From contig NZ_BCXH01000005.1 of NCBI RefSeq assembly GCF_001895005.1, positions 62,001 through 126,000 on the forward strand: a stretch of 64,000 nucleotides of DNA, in the 5' to 3' direction. Numbering within the stretch: the stretch's first letter is position 1; each line of letters starts with the position of its first letter. The notes beneath the pieces were generated by a model, which worked only from the letters and a program-made list of their open reading frames with translations, was not told the DNA's origin and ran no database searches. Source of the stretch: Rhodococcus yunnanensis NBRC 103083. GTDB taxonomy: Bacteria; Actinomycetota; Actinomycetes; Mycobacteriales; Mycobacteriaceae. A program made the position numbers and the translations under genes. Of the stretch, positions 54,363 through 61,768 are shown piece by piece.

Positions 54363-54613
54363 GGACGTTCTCCGTTCGGTAGGTGAGGTATCCGGTGTTC
54401 CTGGATGATCTTGCGCCCGGACCCGCGTCGAAACATCGGTAATGACACGCAGATTTTTCTGCCCAACCGGTGAATGTGCGCACCCGAGGCGGAACCGGCA
54501 GTGATGGACAGGCGGCCGTGGCAGGAAAACATACGTCGTCACACCGATGTTGTTGCGCGCTGAAACTTCGATAGTGGAACTCGACAAGCAGACCACTAGA
54601 AAGGGCTCAGCAG

Positions 54614-55219
54614 ATGAACGCGAAGATGATGTTGCTCGGATTGGCGCCGTGGGCGCTGTTCTCCGTGCTCACCGAAAGGCTCGGTGCCGGAGCTGTCGGC
54701 GTGGCCGCGCTGGTGGCATGTGCAGGCTCGCTCGCGCTGGCTGTCACCGCTGCGCGAAGCAAGGGCGGACTCAAGATCATCGACGTCGCAGGCGTCGCCA
54801 CCTTCGGAATCATCGCTGCGGTCGCATTCGTCGGAGGCCAAGGCGTCGACGACGCCCTGGCAGACTTCGGGCGCGGAGGTGCGACGTTCGTGCTCGCTGC
54901 CGTCATGGCGATCTCCGTGGTGACCATCCCGTTCACCGAGCAGTACGCCCGAGACAGCGTCGACCCCAGATACTGGGGCAGCCCGGTCTTCCGTGCCAAG
55001 AACAAGACGCTCAGCGGTCTGTGGGCAGGAGTCGTCTTCGTGATGGCGATCTGCCACCTCGTTGCCGGCGTATTGGCCTCCGAGGCAGACCTTTCCGGGG
55101 CCCACCCGGGCAACCTCGTGTTGAACTGGATCATCCCGATCGCCCTGATCGTGTGGGCCGTCAAGCGAACCCAAGCGGTTGCAGCCGACCATCCTGTCGC
55201 TCAGGAGGTCGGCCGGTGA
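54614..55219 (+). CDS. Multi-pass membrane protein, paralogue of the 53384 gene
   Basis: 201 residues, about six hydrophobic segments. Shares with the protein at 53384 the opening (LGLAPWALFSVL versus FTGFIPWIAFTL), GFVGGQGVDDALADFGRG-like loop and PFTEQYARDSVDPRYWGSPVFR. AAGGG lies about 9 bases before ATG 54614. Divergent from the small secreted protein gene with a 250-base shared control region in which I saw no clear operator. Its stop overlaps the lipoprotein start. Confidence 0.8.
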   Translation: MNAKMMLLGLAPWALFSVLTERLGAGAVGVAALVACAGSLALAVTAARSKGGLKIIDVAGVATFGIIAAVAFVGGQGVDDALADFGRGGATFVLAAVMAISVVTIPFTEQYARDSVDPRYWGSPVFRAKNKTLSGLWAGVVFVMAICHLVAGVLASEADLSGAHPGNLVLNWIIPIALIVWAVKRTQAVAADHPVAQEVGR

Positions 55220-55593
55220 ACCTCGCACGAGCACTCGTCGTGGCTGCGTCGGCAGCAGCACTGCTCGGACTGACCGCGTGCACGGAGACGGTTGTCGACG
55301 AGACCCCCGCTACTACGTCGACCACGACTGCAGCCGTATCCACCTCGGAGGCATCCGACGGCTCCGGGGCAGGCGGTTCCGGTGGTTCGGGTGGTTCGGG
55401 TGGTGGTGGGGTCGTGACGACGCTGCCCTCGATCGTTCCGCCGACGACCGTCCCACCGACAACGGTGCCGCCGACATCGCCGCCGCCGACTCTGCACCCG
55501 ACCGACGGAATACTTACGCCCACACTGCACCCGACGGACGGTATTCTTCCGACGGATCCGCACCCGACCAACGGCATCCTGCCGACCAACTGA
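55216..55593 (+). CDS. Repeat-rich surface lipoprotein
   Basis: 125 residues. GTG 55216 with AGGAGG 6 bases upstream. Lipobox LLGLTAC marks lipid attachment at about Cys 22. The mature part is low complexity: Thr/Ser-rich stretch, GSGGSGGSGGGG, Pro/Thr repeats (PPTTVPPTTVPPTSPPP) and three HPT-D/N-GIL units (HPTDGILT, HPTDGILP, HPTNGILP). No folded domain is seen, so it is perhaps a wall-spanning tether or spacer. Coupled to the preceding membrane protein. Confidence 0.75.
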   Translation: MNLARALVVAASAAALLGLTACTETVVDETPATTSTTTAAVSTSEASDGSGAGGSGGSGGSGGGGVVTTLPSIVPPTTVPPTTVPPTSPPPTLHPTDGILTPTLHPTDGILPTDPHPTNGILPTN

Positions 55594-55622
55594 TCCCCTT
55601 ACCGAGCAAGGCACCGAACGCC

Positions 55623-56906
55623 ATGACAGGTCTACTCAGTTCTTCCACCCGATGGGCGACGATCGTCTCGATCGCCCTCACGGGCGTGTTCATCGGGGCG
55701 GGCAGCGCGGTCGCCCAGCCTGCCGCGGACATCCCCGTGCCCTCGGCCGATCCGTTCTACGACTACACCGACTCGCTCGACGGCAGCGCACCCGGCGCGG
55801 TTCTGCGGACCAGGCCCATGGCGTACGGCAGCCCGAACCTTCAGACGCCGATCACCAGCACTCAGGTTCTCTATCGCACCACCGATCAGCAGGACGAGGC
55901 CGTGACCACGGTCGCGACCGTGCTGCGGCCACTGATCCCCGGGCCGACGAAGCTGATCTCGTTCCACACCGCGTACGACGGCCTCGGCGCGGAATGCGAT
56001 CCGTCGTACACCCTCAGCGGGCATGGAAACAGCAACACCGCGGCGATCGAGCAAGCCGTCATCACCGGTTACATGGCGGCCGGTTACACCGTCGTCGTCC
56101 CCGACTACGAGGGTGAAAGCCTCGAATGGACCATCGGGCGCCAATCCGCGTACGCCGCACTCGACGGCATCCGAGCGGCCGAAGCCGTGCTGGCGCTGCC
56201 GTCGTCGACGCCCGTCGGGTTGATCGGATACTCGGGTGGTTCGGTCCCGACGCAATGGGGTGCGGAACTGGCGCCGGTCTATGCGCCGGAATTGAACATC
56301 GTCGGCGCGGCTGCGGGTGGTCTGCCGGTCGACCTGGCTCACAACCTTCCGTACGTCAGTGGGTCGACGGATTGGGCAGGCGTCATTCCGGCGTTGATCG
56401 TCGCCTACCAGCGGGCGTACGGCATCGACACCGACGCGTTCCTGTCGGACAAGGGCAAGCAGATCGTGGGCGACGTCGAATCGAACTGCATCAACGCGTT
56501 CGCCTCGAAGTACCCCGGGCTGACCGACACCGAGATGCTCGCACCGCCGTACACCTCGTTGCTCCAGGTGCCGGAGGTCGTGGCCGCGATCGACGACAAC
56601 ATCATGGGCTCGGTGGGCACCCCGGTTGTGCCGCTGCTTCTGGGCGTCGGCGATTCGGACGGCACCGGTGATTCGGTGATGGTCACTGCCGACGTCGAAG
56701 GCCTCGCACGGGACTACTGCGACCGCGGCGTCGCCGTCACCTACGCCCAGTACACCGGGCAGAACCACAGCAAGGCGTTCGTACCGTTCCAGGCACAGGC
56801 CGCGCAGTTCCTCACCGACCGCTTCAACGGCGTTGCGCCGACCGACAACTGCGCGGTCGTCGGGCCGGGGAACGAGCTCACGCCGACGCCTCTGCCGGTG
56901 GGCTGA
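55623..56906 (+). CDS. Secreted lipase, LIP (triacylglycerol lipase) family
   Basis: 427 residues. Signal peptide to about residue 31 (ALTGVFIGAGSAVA). Alpha/beta-hydrolase of the secretory lipase family common in Nocardiaceae: FYDYTDSLDGSAPGAVLRTRP, TVVVPDYEGESLEW, VGLIGYSGGSVPTQWGAE with nucleophile Ser 204, a candidate Asp in LLLGVGDSDGTGDSVM, and His in YTGQNHSKAF. Expected to act outside the cell on esters. 29 bases after the lipoprotein gene; palindrome array 3 follows 47 bases after its stop. Confidence 0.92.
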   Translation: MTGLLSSSTRWATIVSIALTGVFIGAGSAVAQPAADIPVPSADPFYDYTDSLDGSAPGAVLRTRPMAYGSPNLQTPITSTQVLYRTTDQQDEAVTTVATVLRPLIPGPTKLISFHTAYDGLGAECDPSYTLSGHGNSNTAAIEQAVITGYMAAGYTVVVPDYEGESLEWTIGRQSAYAALDGIRAAEAVLALPSSTPVGLIGYSGGSVPTQWGAELAPVYAPELNIVGAAAGGLPVDLAHNLPYVSGSTDWAGVIPALIVAYQRAYGIDTDAFLSDKGKQIVGDVESNCINAFASKYPGLTDTEMLAPPYTSLLQVPEVVAAIDDNIMGSVGTPVVPLLLGVGDSDGTGDSVMVTADVEGLARDYCDRGVAVTYAQYTGQNHSKAFVPFQAQAAQFLTDRFNGVAPTDNCAVVGPGNELTPTPLPVG

Positions 56907-57206
56907 GGCAGGTGTAACCGCAGGCACGCGATCGACCCCACTCCCATTTCCTGCGCAAACGCACGTGCGTTTGCGTAGGGGGTGGGGTGGGGCCTGGGGT
57001 TTCGCTGGTCCTGTGCGCAAATGCACGTGCGTTTGCGTAGGGGGTGGGGTGAGGCCTGGGGTTTTGCTCGTCCTGTGCGCAAATGCACGTGCGTTTGCGT
57101 GAGGGGTGGGGTGGGGCCTGGGGTTTTGCTGGTCCTGTGCGCAAATGCACGTGCGTTTGTGTGGGGGGTGGGGCGGGGTGGGGCCTGGGACGGGGTTTGA
57201 CGGCTG
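56907..57206. other. Intergenic region holding palindrome array 3
   Basis: 300 bases between the lipase and arsR genes, dominated by the palindrome/G-tract array at 56954-57161. No gene is supported; frames reading through the array have no ribosome site and only repeat-derived peptides. Confidence 0.6.
56954..57161. repeat. Palindrome array 3: four copies at an exact 62-bp period with G4 motifs
   Basis: Copies at 56954-56975 (perfect palindrome, left arm CGCAAACGCAC), 57016-57037, 57078-57099 and 57140-57161; start-to-start 62, 62 and 62 bases. Spacers are near-identical and G-rich; that after copy 1 holds four runs of four or more G at 56978-56999 (G5-T-G4-T-G4-CCT-G4), a textbook quadruplex motif on the plus strand. 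Lies 47 bases after the lipase stop. Confidence 0.93.
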
Positions 57207-57222
57207 ATTCGATATGCATCAA
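57207..57222 (+). promoter_or_regulatory. Probable ArsR operator upstream of arsR1
   Basis: ATTCGATATGCATCAA here matches ATTCGATATAAGTCAA at 59579-59594 at 13 of 16 positions. It sits 10 bases before the arsR start, where a repressor would block transcription. It also covers an alternative ATG at 57214, which favours the 57232 start. Confidence 0.65.
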
Positions 57223-57231
57223 TATAGACGG

Positions 57232-57591
57232 ATGTCGAAACAGGAACTGCCTCTGGTGGACGGGTGTGGTTCGTCGCTGGTCCGGGAACCGTTGCCTGCG
57301 GACCGGGCGGCCGAGATGGCGCGCATGTTCAAAGCTCTCGGCGACCCCGTACGCCTACGGATGCTGAGCCTTGTCGCCGGTCACGACGGCGGGTCGGCGT
57401 GCGTCTGCGACATCTCACCGGCCTTCGACCTGTCGCAGCCGACGATCTCGCATCACCTCAAGGTGCTGCGCGAGGCCGGGCTTCTCGATTGCGAACGCCG
57501 CGGAACCTGGGTGCACTACTGGATCGTTCCGGCTGCACTGCAACAACTTTCGACGCTTCTGTCCGACGAGCTGGCGCCGGTGGCGGTGTGA
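57232..57591 (+). CDS. arsR: ArsR/SmtB-family arsenic-responsive repressor (1)
   Basis: 119 residues. Winged helix with LFKALGDPVRLRMLSL-like opening (FKALGDPVRLRML), metalloid site ACVCDISPAF (two Cys in the alpha3 region, as in ArsR of plasmid R773), recognition helix LSQPTISHHLKVLREAGLL and the beta wing GTWVHYWIV. Arsenite binding would release it from the operator. First gene of the arsR-acr3-arsC run; its stop overlaps the acr3 GTG. Alternative start ATG 57214 lies inside the operator-like box. Confidence 0.92.
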   Translation: MSKQELPLVDGCGSSLVREPLPADRAAEMARMFKALGDPVRLRMLSLVAGHDGGSACVCDISPAFDLSQPTISHHLKVLREAGLLDCERRGTWVHYWIVPAALQQLSTLLSDELAPVAV

Positions 57592-58643
57592 GCTCGCCTA
57601 CCGTCGTCGGGAAGCTGTCCACCCTCGATCGATTCCTGCCCGTCTGGATCGGCGTCGCCATGGTCGCCGGGTTGCTGCTGGGCAGATCGATACCGGGCCT
57701 GGACGAGGGGCTGTCGGCGATCTCGGTCGACGGGGTCTCGTTGCCGATCGCGATCGGCCTGCTGGTCATGATGTATCCGGTGCTCGCGAAGGTGCGCTAC
57801 GACCGACTCGACACCGTCACCGGAGACAAGAAACTCCTCGTCGGCTCGCTGGTGCTCAACTGGATGCTCGGGCCTGCGTTGATGTTCGCGCTGGCCTGGA
57901 TCTTCCTGCCCGAGCTCCCCGAATACCGCACCGGCCTGATCATCGTCGGCCTCGCGCGGTGCATCGCGATGGTCATCATCTGGAACGACCTCGCCTGCGG
58001 TGACCGCGAAGCCGCGGCGGTACTGGTGGCGATCAATTCGGTGTTCCAGGTCGTCATGTTCGCGGTGCTCGGATGGTTCTACCTCTCGGTGCTGCCCGGC
58101 TGGCTCGGACTGGAGCAGACCACCATCGAGGCGTCGCCCTGGCAGATCGCGAAATCGGTACTGATATTCCTCGGACTCCCGCTCGTCGCTGGATTTCTGT
58201 CGAGATTCATCGGGGAACGGGCCAAGGGACGCGGATGGTACGAGTCCACCTTCCTTCCCCGGATCGGCCCGTGGGCGCTGTACGGCCTGCTGTTCACCAT
58301 CGTGATTCTCTTTGCGCTTCAGGGTGATCGGATCACGTCACAGCCGCTCGACGTCGTTCGCATCGCAATCCCGTTGCTGGTGTATTTCGCAGTGATGTGG
58401 GGCGGTGGGTACCTGCTCGGCGTCGCCCTCGGCTTGGGATACGAGCGCACCACGACGTTGGCATTCACGGCCGCAGGCAACAACTTCGAACTCGCCATCG
58501 CAGTTGCCATCGCCACCTACGGTGCGACGTCGGGGCAGGCGCTCGCCGGTGTGGTCGGCCCGCTGATCGAAGTCCCCGTTCTCGTAGGACTGGTGTATGT
58601 CTCACTCGCACTGCGCACAAGATTCTCGGAGGTTATATCGTGA
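57588..58643 (+). CDS. acr3: Arsenite efflux transporter, ACR3 family
   Basis: 351 residues, about ten hydrophobic segments. LDRFLPVWIGVAMVAGLLLG, MMYPVLAKVRYD, and LARCIAMVIIWNDLACGDRE with the conserved Cys of the fourth helix needed for As(III) transport; TAAGNNFELAIAVAIA is the other family signature. Exports arsenite by proton exchange. GTG 57588 overlaps the arsR stop, and its own stop overlaps the arsC GTG. The longer frame back to 57264 is an arsR shadow. Confidence 0.95.
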   Translation: MSSPTVVGKLSTLDRFLPVWIGVAMVAGLLLGRSIPGLDEGLSAISVDGVSLPIAIGLLVMMYPVLAKVRYDRLDTVTGDKKLLVGSLVLNWMLGPALMFALAWIFLPELPEYRTGLIIVGLARCIAMVIIWNDLACGDREAAAVLVAINSVFQVVMFAVLGWFYLSVLPGWLGLEQTTIEASPWQIAKSVLIFLGLPLVAGFLSRFIGERAKGRGWYESTFLPRIGPWALYGLLFTIVILFALQGDRITSQPLDVVRIAIPLLVYFAVMWGGGYLLGVALGLGYERTTTLAFTAAGNNFELAIAVAIATYGATSGQALAGVVGPLIEVPVLVGLVYVSLALRTRFSEVIS

Positions 58644-59047
58644 GCAAGCCCAGTGTGCTGTTCGTATGCGTCAAGAACGGCGGTAAGTCGCAGATGGCCG
58701 CCGGGTTGATGCGTGCCGTCGTCGGGGATGCCGTCGAAGTACATTCCGCCGGAACGAAACCCGGCGGTTCGGTGAATGCGCAATCCGCCCAGGCGTTGCT
58801 CGAGGTGGGTGTAGACCTGACCGGGGAGCAGCCGAAGCCGATCGATCCGAACCTGTTGGCGCGCATGGATTATGTCGTCACGCTAGGCAGCGAGGCGACA
58901 GTCGAGCAGGTCGACGGGCCGATATTCGAGAACTGGGACACCGACGAGCCGTCGTCGCGCGGTATCGAGGGCATCGAACGGATGCGGCTCGTGCGCGACG
59001 ACATCGCTCGGCGTGTTCGGCGGCTAGCCGATGTGCTGACCGACTAG
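58640..59047 (+). CDS. arsC: Arsenate reductase, LMW-phosphatase type (mycothiol-dependent group)
   Basis: 135 residues. VLFVCVKNGGKSQMAAGLM is the P-loop with nucleophile Cys and the K-S-Q-M sequence typical of actinobacterial arsenate-mycothiol transferases (C. glutamicum ArsC1/ArsC2). HSAGTKPGG and FENWDTDEPS (general-acid Asp region) follow. It lacks the extra C-terminal Cys pair of thioredoxin-type ArsC, which fits mycothiol/mycoredoxin coupling (family knowledge). GGAGG at 58628-58632 precedes GTG 58640. Converts arsenate to arsenite for Acr3. Confidence 0.94.
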   Translation: MSKPSVLFVCVKNGGKSQMAAGLMRAVVGDAVEVHSAGTKPGGSVNAQSAQALLEVGVDLTGEQPKPIDPNLLARMDYVVTLGSEATVEQVDGPIFENWDTDEPSSRGIEGIERMRLVRDDIARRVRRLADVLTD

Positions 59048-59063
59048 ACGGCACCGAATCGTC

Positions 59064-59519
59064 TCAGCAACAGGCTTTCTCGTCGGCCGATGCGGCGTCG
59101 GGGCGGCAGCATGTCGCGTCTGCCTGCTGCAGTGTCGGGCTGGAGCCGAAGGTGTCGGAGTCGGCGAGAACGGTGTAGACCTCCCATTTTTCGCCGGACG
59201 GTCCACTGACCCAGACCTTGTCCTGAGTGGCGAAGCAACAGGTGGTGCCGATCTCCTCGTCGGTGAACAGTCCTTCGCCGGACAGCCGTGCGATCTCCTC
59301 GTGGACCTTCGCCGAGGATTCGACCTCGACGCCCAGGTGGTTGACAGTTCCTCCCTGGCCTGGGTTCTCGATCAGGACGAGTTTGAGGGGTGGCTCGGTG
59401 ATCGCGAAGTTCGCGTAGCCGGGCTTCACCTTCGCGGGTGTGGTGCCGAAGAGCTTGGAGTAGAACGTGATTGCCTGATCGATGTTGTCCACATTGAGGG
59501 CAAGTTGGGCGCGTGACAT
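59064..59519 (-). CDS. ArsI/CadI-family glyoxalase-fold metalloenzyme
   Basis: 151 residues, VOC (glyoxalase) fold of the ArsI/CadI group. Metal ligands expected from ArsI can be placed at Gln 5 (AQLALNV), His 61 (VNHLGVEV) and Glu 113 (WEVY); the vicinal Cys pair 94-95 (TTCCFATQDKVWV) is the As(III)-binding site of ArsI. The C-terminus adds two more pairs (TCCRPD, EKACC). ArsI enzymes split C-As bonds of organoarsenicals; CadI is the cadmium-induced homologue, and sequence alone does not separate them. Convergent with arsC (16-base gap), divergent from arsR2. Confidence 0.88.
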   Translation of the reverse strand: MSRAQLALNVDNIDQAITFYSKLFGTTPAKVKPGYANFAITEPPLKLVLIENPGQGGTVNHLGVEVESSAKVHEEIARLSGEGLFTDEEIGTTCCFATQDKVWVSGPSGEKWEVYTVLADSDTFGSSPTLQQADATCCRPDAASADEKACC

Positions 59520-59536
59520 GGGAGACCTCCACCTGT

Positions 59537-59594
59537 GTGACTTATGTCGAATTGCTTACATGGCCCACTGTGCCACTAATTCGATATAAGTCAA
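59537..59594. promoter_or_regulatory. Paired ArsR boxes between arsI/cadI and arsR2
   Basis: GACTTATGTCGAATT (59539-59553) and AATTCGATATAAGTC (59578-59592) form an inverted pair with 14 of 15 positions complementary. One box faces each of the divergent genes, and the right box matches the operator before arsR1. This is what one repressor controlling both sides would need. Confidence 0.75.
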
Positions 59595-59614
59595 GAAGGT
59601 GTATCATCGGCGAC

Positions 59615-59974
59615 GTGCCCAAAACGCTCCCGCTGATCGACGCCACCGCACCTGTCTGCTGCGCGCCCGTCTCGGCAGCGCCGATGTCCGACGACGCAGC
59701 CCTCGAAGTCGCCGTGCGTCTCAAGGCTCTCGCCGATCCGGCGCGCATCAAGCTCATCTCGGTGCTGCTGACCGACGCCGCGGGGGAGATCTGCACGTGC
59801 GATCTCGCCACTGCCGTCGGGCTCGCCGAGTCGACGGTCAGTCACCACCTGGGGCAACTCAAGAAGGCAGGCATGGTCGTCTCGGTCAGGCGGGGTATGA
59901 ACGTCTACTACACCGCCCGCGCCGACGCCCTGGATGCCCTGCGCGTCGTGCTCGATCCGAACTGCTGTCGCTGA
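59615..59974 (+). CDS. arsR: ArsR-family repressor (2)
   Basis: 119 residues from GTG 59615. Winged helix: RLKALADPARIKLISVLL, metalloid site EICTCDLATAVG, recognition helix LAESTVSHHLGQLKKAGMV, wing RRGMNVYYTARA. It has an additional N-terminal Cys pair (APVCCAPVS) and a C-terminal pair (DPNCCR), as in corynebacterial ArsR1/CmtR-like sensors where N-terminal Cys bind metal. Divergent from arsI/cadI with operator-like boxes between. The frame to 59513 upstream crosses the operators and is not used. Ribosome site is weak; a GAAGG is 15 bases away. Confidence 0.9.
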   Translation: MPKTLPLIDATAPVCCAPVSAAPMSDDAALEVAVRLKALADPARIKLISVLLTDAAGEICTCDLATAVGLAESTVSHHLGQLKKAGMVVSVRRGMNVYYTARADALDALRVVLDPNCCR

Positions 59975-60109
59975 GGCAATCAGAGCGATGTCGGTGGAAC
60001 GCGAAATGTGCGGCCGTCTCCACCGGCCGACACTCCTACTGTATGCCCAAAAGTGCAGCGGCCATTAAGGTTCGGCTCTCCATCCTGCCGGGCGACGGGC
60101 CGGACACCG

Positions 60110-60862
60110 TCAGGATTGTCGTAGCGCGTGAGCCAAATCGATTGTTGCCGTTTCAGGTTCAGTCTTCAGTTCCAACCACAGATAGTCCGTGAGCGCGAGG
60201 AACTGGAGAATGGACTCTGCGCGTCGACCGGTCGAGGCGAGAGCCAGCATCAGCTGCCGCCTCAAACGCTCGTCTGCCGGACGCTGTTCGACCGCTCGTT
60301 TGAGTTCAGGAAGTGCTGGTCTCGCTCGATCGAGTTCGAGCATCATGTCGAACCGCTGGTACACGATCTCGCTGCGCCGACGCTCATGCCGGGCAACGAG
60401 TGTGCTGAGGACCGGTCCTTGGGCGACATCGGAGAGCATCGCCCCAGGCCACAGGCTCAGCGCACAGTCGAGCTTGTCGAGTGCACGGATTCCGTCGCCT
60501 ATTGTGTGCGACTGCTCGACCGTCGCATCGAACACGTCGAGATCGAGTTCGCCTGCATCGACCGCGAGGCGGTACCCACCGGGATCGAGTATCACCCGTT
60601 GCCGGTTGTCCGTCGAATCGACCAGAGCTCGGCGAAGATTCATGATGTAGGTCTGCACGGTGGTCGCAGCGCTCGAGGGCGGATGCTCCGACCACAGTTC
60701 GCGAAAACATGTCGAGGGCGACACCGGCGTGTTGGCATTGAGTAACAGCAATGCCAGCAGTTGGCGTTGTTTGGGTGCCGCGATCGCATGGCCGATCTGA
60801 AAGTTGCCGAGTACTCGAAACTTCACCTTGCGGTCCCATTGCGTCCGGACCTCGCGTCTCAC
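60110..60862 (-). CDS. SARP-type transcriptional regulator (DNA-binding plus BTAD)
   Basis: 250 residues. OmpR-like DNA-binding part (VKFRVLGNFQIG, APKQRQLLALLLLNANTPVS, ELWSEHPPSSAATTVQTYIMNLRRAL) then a bacterial transcriptional activation domain of TPR-like helices ending TDYLWLELKTEPE. Streptomyces relatives activate secondary-metabolite clusters. GTG 60862 overlaps the stop of the upstream SARP gene by the GTGA arrangement; GTG 60826 is an alternative. Third gene of the minus-strand regulator operon. Confidence 0.86.
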   Translation of the reverse strand: MRREVRTQWDRKVKFRVLGNFQIGHAIAAPKQRQLLALLLLNANTPVSPSTCFRELWSEHPPSSAATTVQTYIMNLRRALVDSTDNRQRVILDPGGYRLAVDAGELDLDVFDATVEQSHTIGDGIRALDKLDCALSLWPGAMLSDVAQGPVLSTLVARHERRRSEIVYQRFDMMLELDRARPALPELKRAVEQRPADERLRRQLMLALASTGRRAESILQFLALTDYLWLELKTEPETATIDLAHALRQS

Positions 60863-61656
60863 GCGGTCCGGACCGACCGTGCGCCGGTGCGCGGGGGACT
60901 GGACGCGAGGATGTCTCGCTGTAGTCGTTGAGCCTTGGCAGTCGGATCGAGCCCCAGTTCGCTGTTGAGTCGACGTCGAAGCGATGAGTATGCTTCCAGC
61001 GCCTGCACCGGTCTTCCTTGATCACGAAGTGCGGTCATGAGTTGAAGATGAAAGGTCTCGTTCAGTGGGTGCTGGTGTGTGGCCAACCGGAGCGCGCTCA
61101 TCACTTTTCGACTCTCGCCGATCGCGATAGAGGCGTCGAAGTAGAGCTCGTGCAGACCCACCTGTTCCTCTTCCACTCCACTGAGGAAAGCCCGCAACTC
61201 GGGACCGCATCTCACGTCGGCAAGAGTCTGACCGTGCCAGAACGCGAGCGCAGCTGCAGCGTGCCGTGATGCCGAGCGCAGGTCGCCGCGATCCTCCGCT
61301 CTGGTCGCGCGTTCTGCGGTCGCACGCATCGACGTGAGGTCGAGTTCGCCCTCGGACGTGTGGAAGATGTACCCGCGTTCGGTGGTCACGAGCCGAACTC
61401 GCCCGTCCGGTGTCTCCGCGAGGTCGCTGTGGCCAAGCAGCCTTCGGATCTGCATGACATAGGTGTGCAGCGTCGATTGAGCGCTTGCCGGCGGACGATC
61501 GACCCACAGTTCGTCGATGCACCGGTCCACGGTGACGACGAGATCGGCGTGCGCGAGAAAGAGAGAAAGCAACTGTCGTTGTTTCGGTGCTCTGGGCGCA
61601 CAGTTGGTCTGCCCGAAATCGGAGACCTGCAGTGGACCGAGGATGTGAAAATTCAC
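60859..61656 (-). CDS. SARP-type transcriptional regulator (DNA-binding plus BTAD)
   Basis: 265 residues from GTG 61656, GGAAGGA upstream. Same architecture as its neighbour: FHILGPLQVSDFG, APKQRQLLSLFLAHADLVVTVDRCIDELW, STLHTYVMQIRRLLG, then BTAD helices with LMTALRDQGRPVQALEAYSSLRRRLNSELGLDPT, core GRPVQALEAYSSLRRRL. The two small SARPs are paralogous and may bind related sites, possibly as partners of the large regulator upstream. Target genes not identifiable; no heptamer repeats of the classic SARP type were found nearby. Confidence 0.88.
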   Translation of the reverse strand: MNFHILGPLQVSDFGQTNCAPRAPKQRQLLSLFLAHADLVVTVDRCIDELWVDRPPASAQSTLHTYVMQIRRLLGHSDLAETPDGRVRLVTTERGYIFHTSEGELDLTSMRATAERATRAEDRGDLRSASRHAAAALAFWHGQTLADVRCGPELRAFLSGVEEEQVGLHELYFDASIAIGESRKVMSALRLATHQHPLNETFHLQLMTALRDQGRPVQALEAYSSLRRRLNSELGLDPTAKAQRLQRDILASSPPRTGARSVRTA

Positions 61657-61768
61657 GATCGTTCCTTCCTGTTCGCGAGCGCCGGTGATGCTCTCGAAGG
61701 GGATCGTGATAGACCCCGCTTACCGATCGCTTAACGCACGCATACATCCCACGGTGTTGTGCGAAGGA

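Noticed and set aside
57182-57231. Start of arsR1 at ATG 57214
   Set aside because: It lies inside the operator-like box and adds six residues not needed by the fold.
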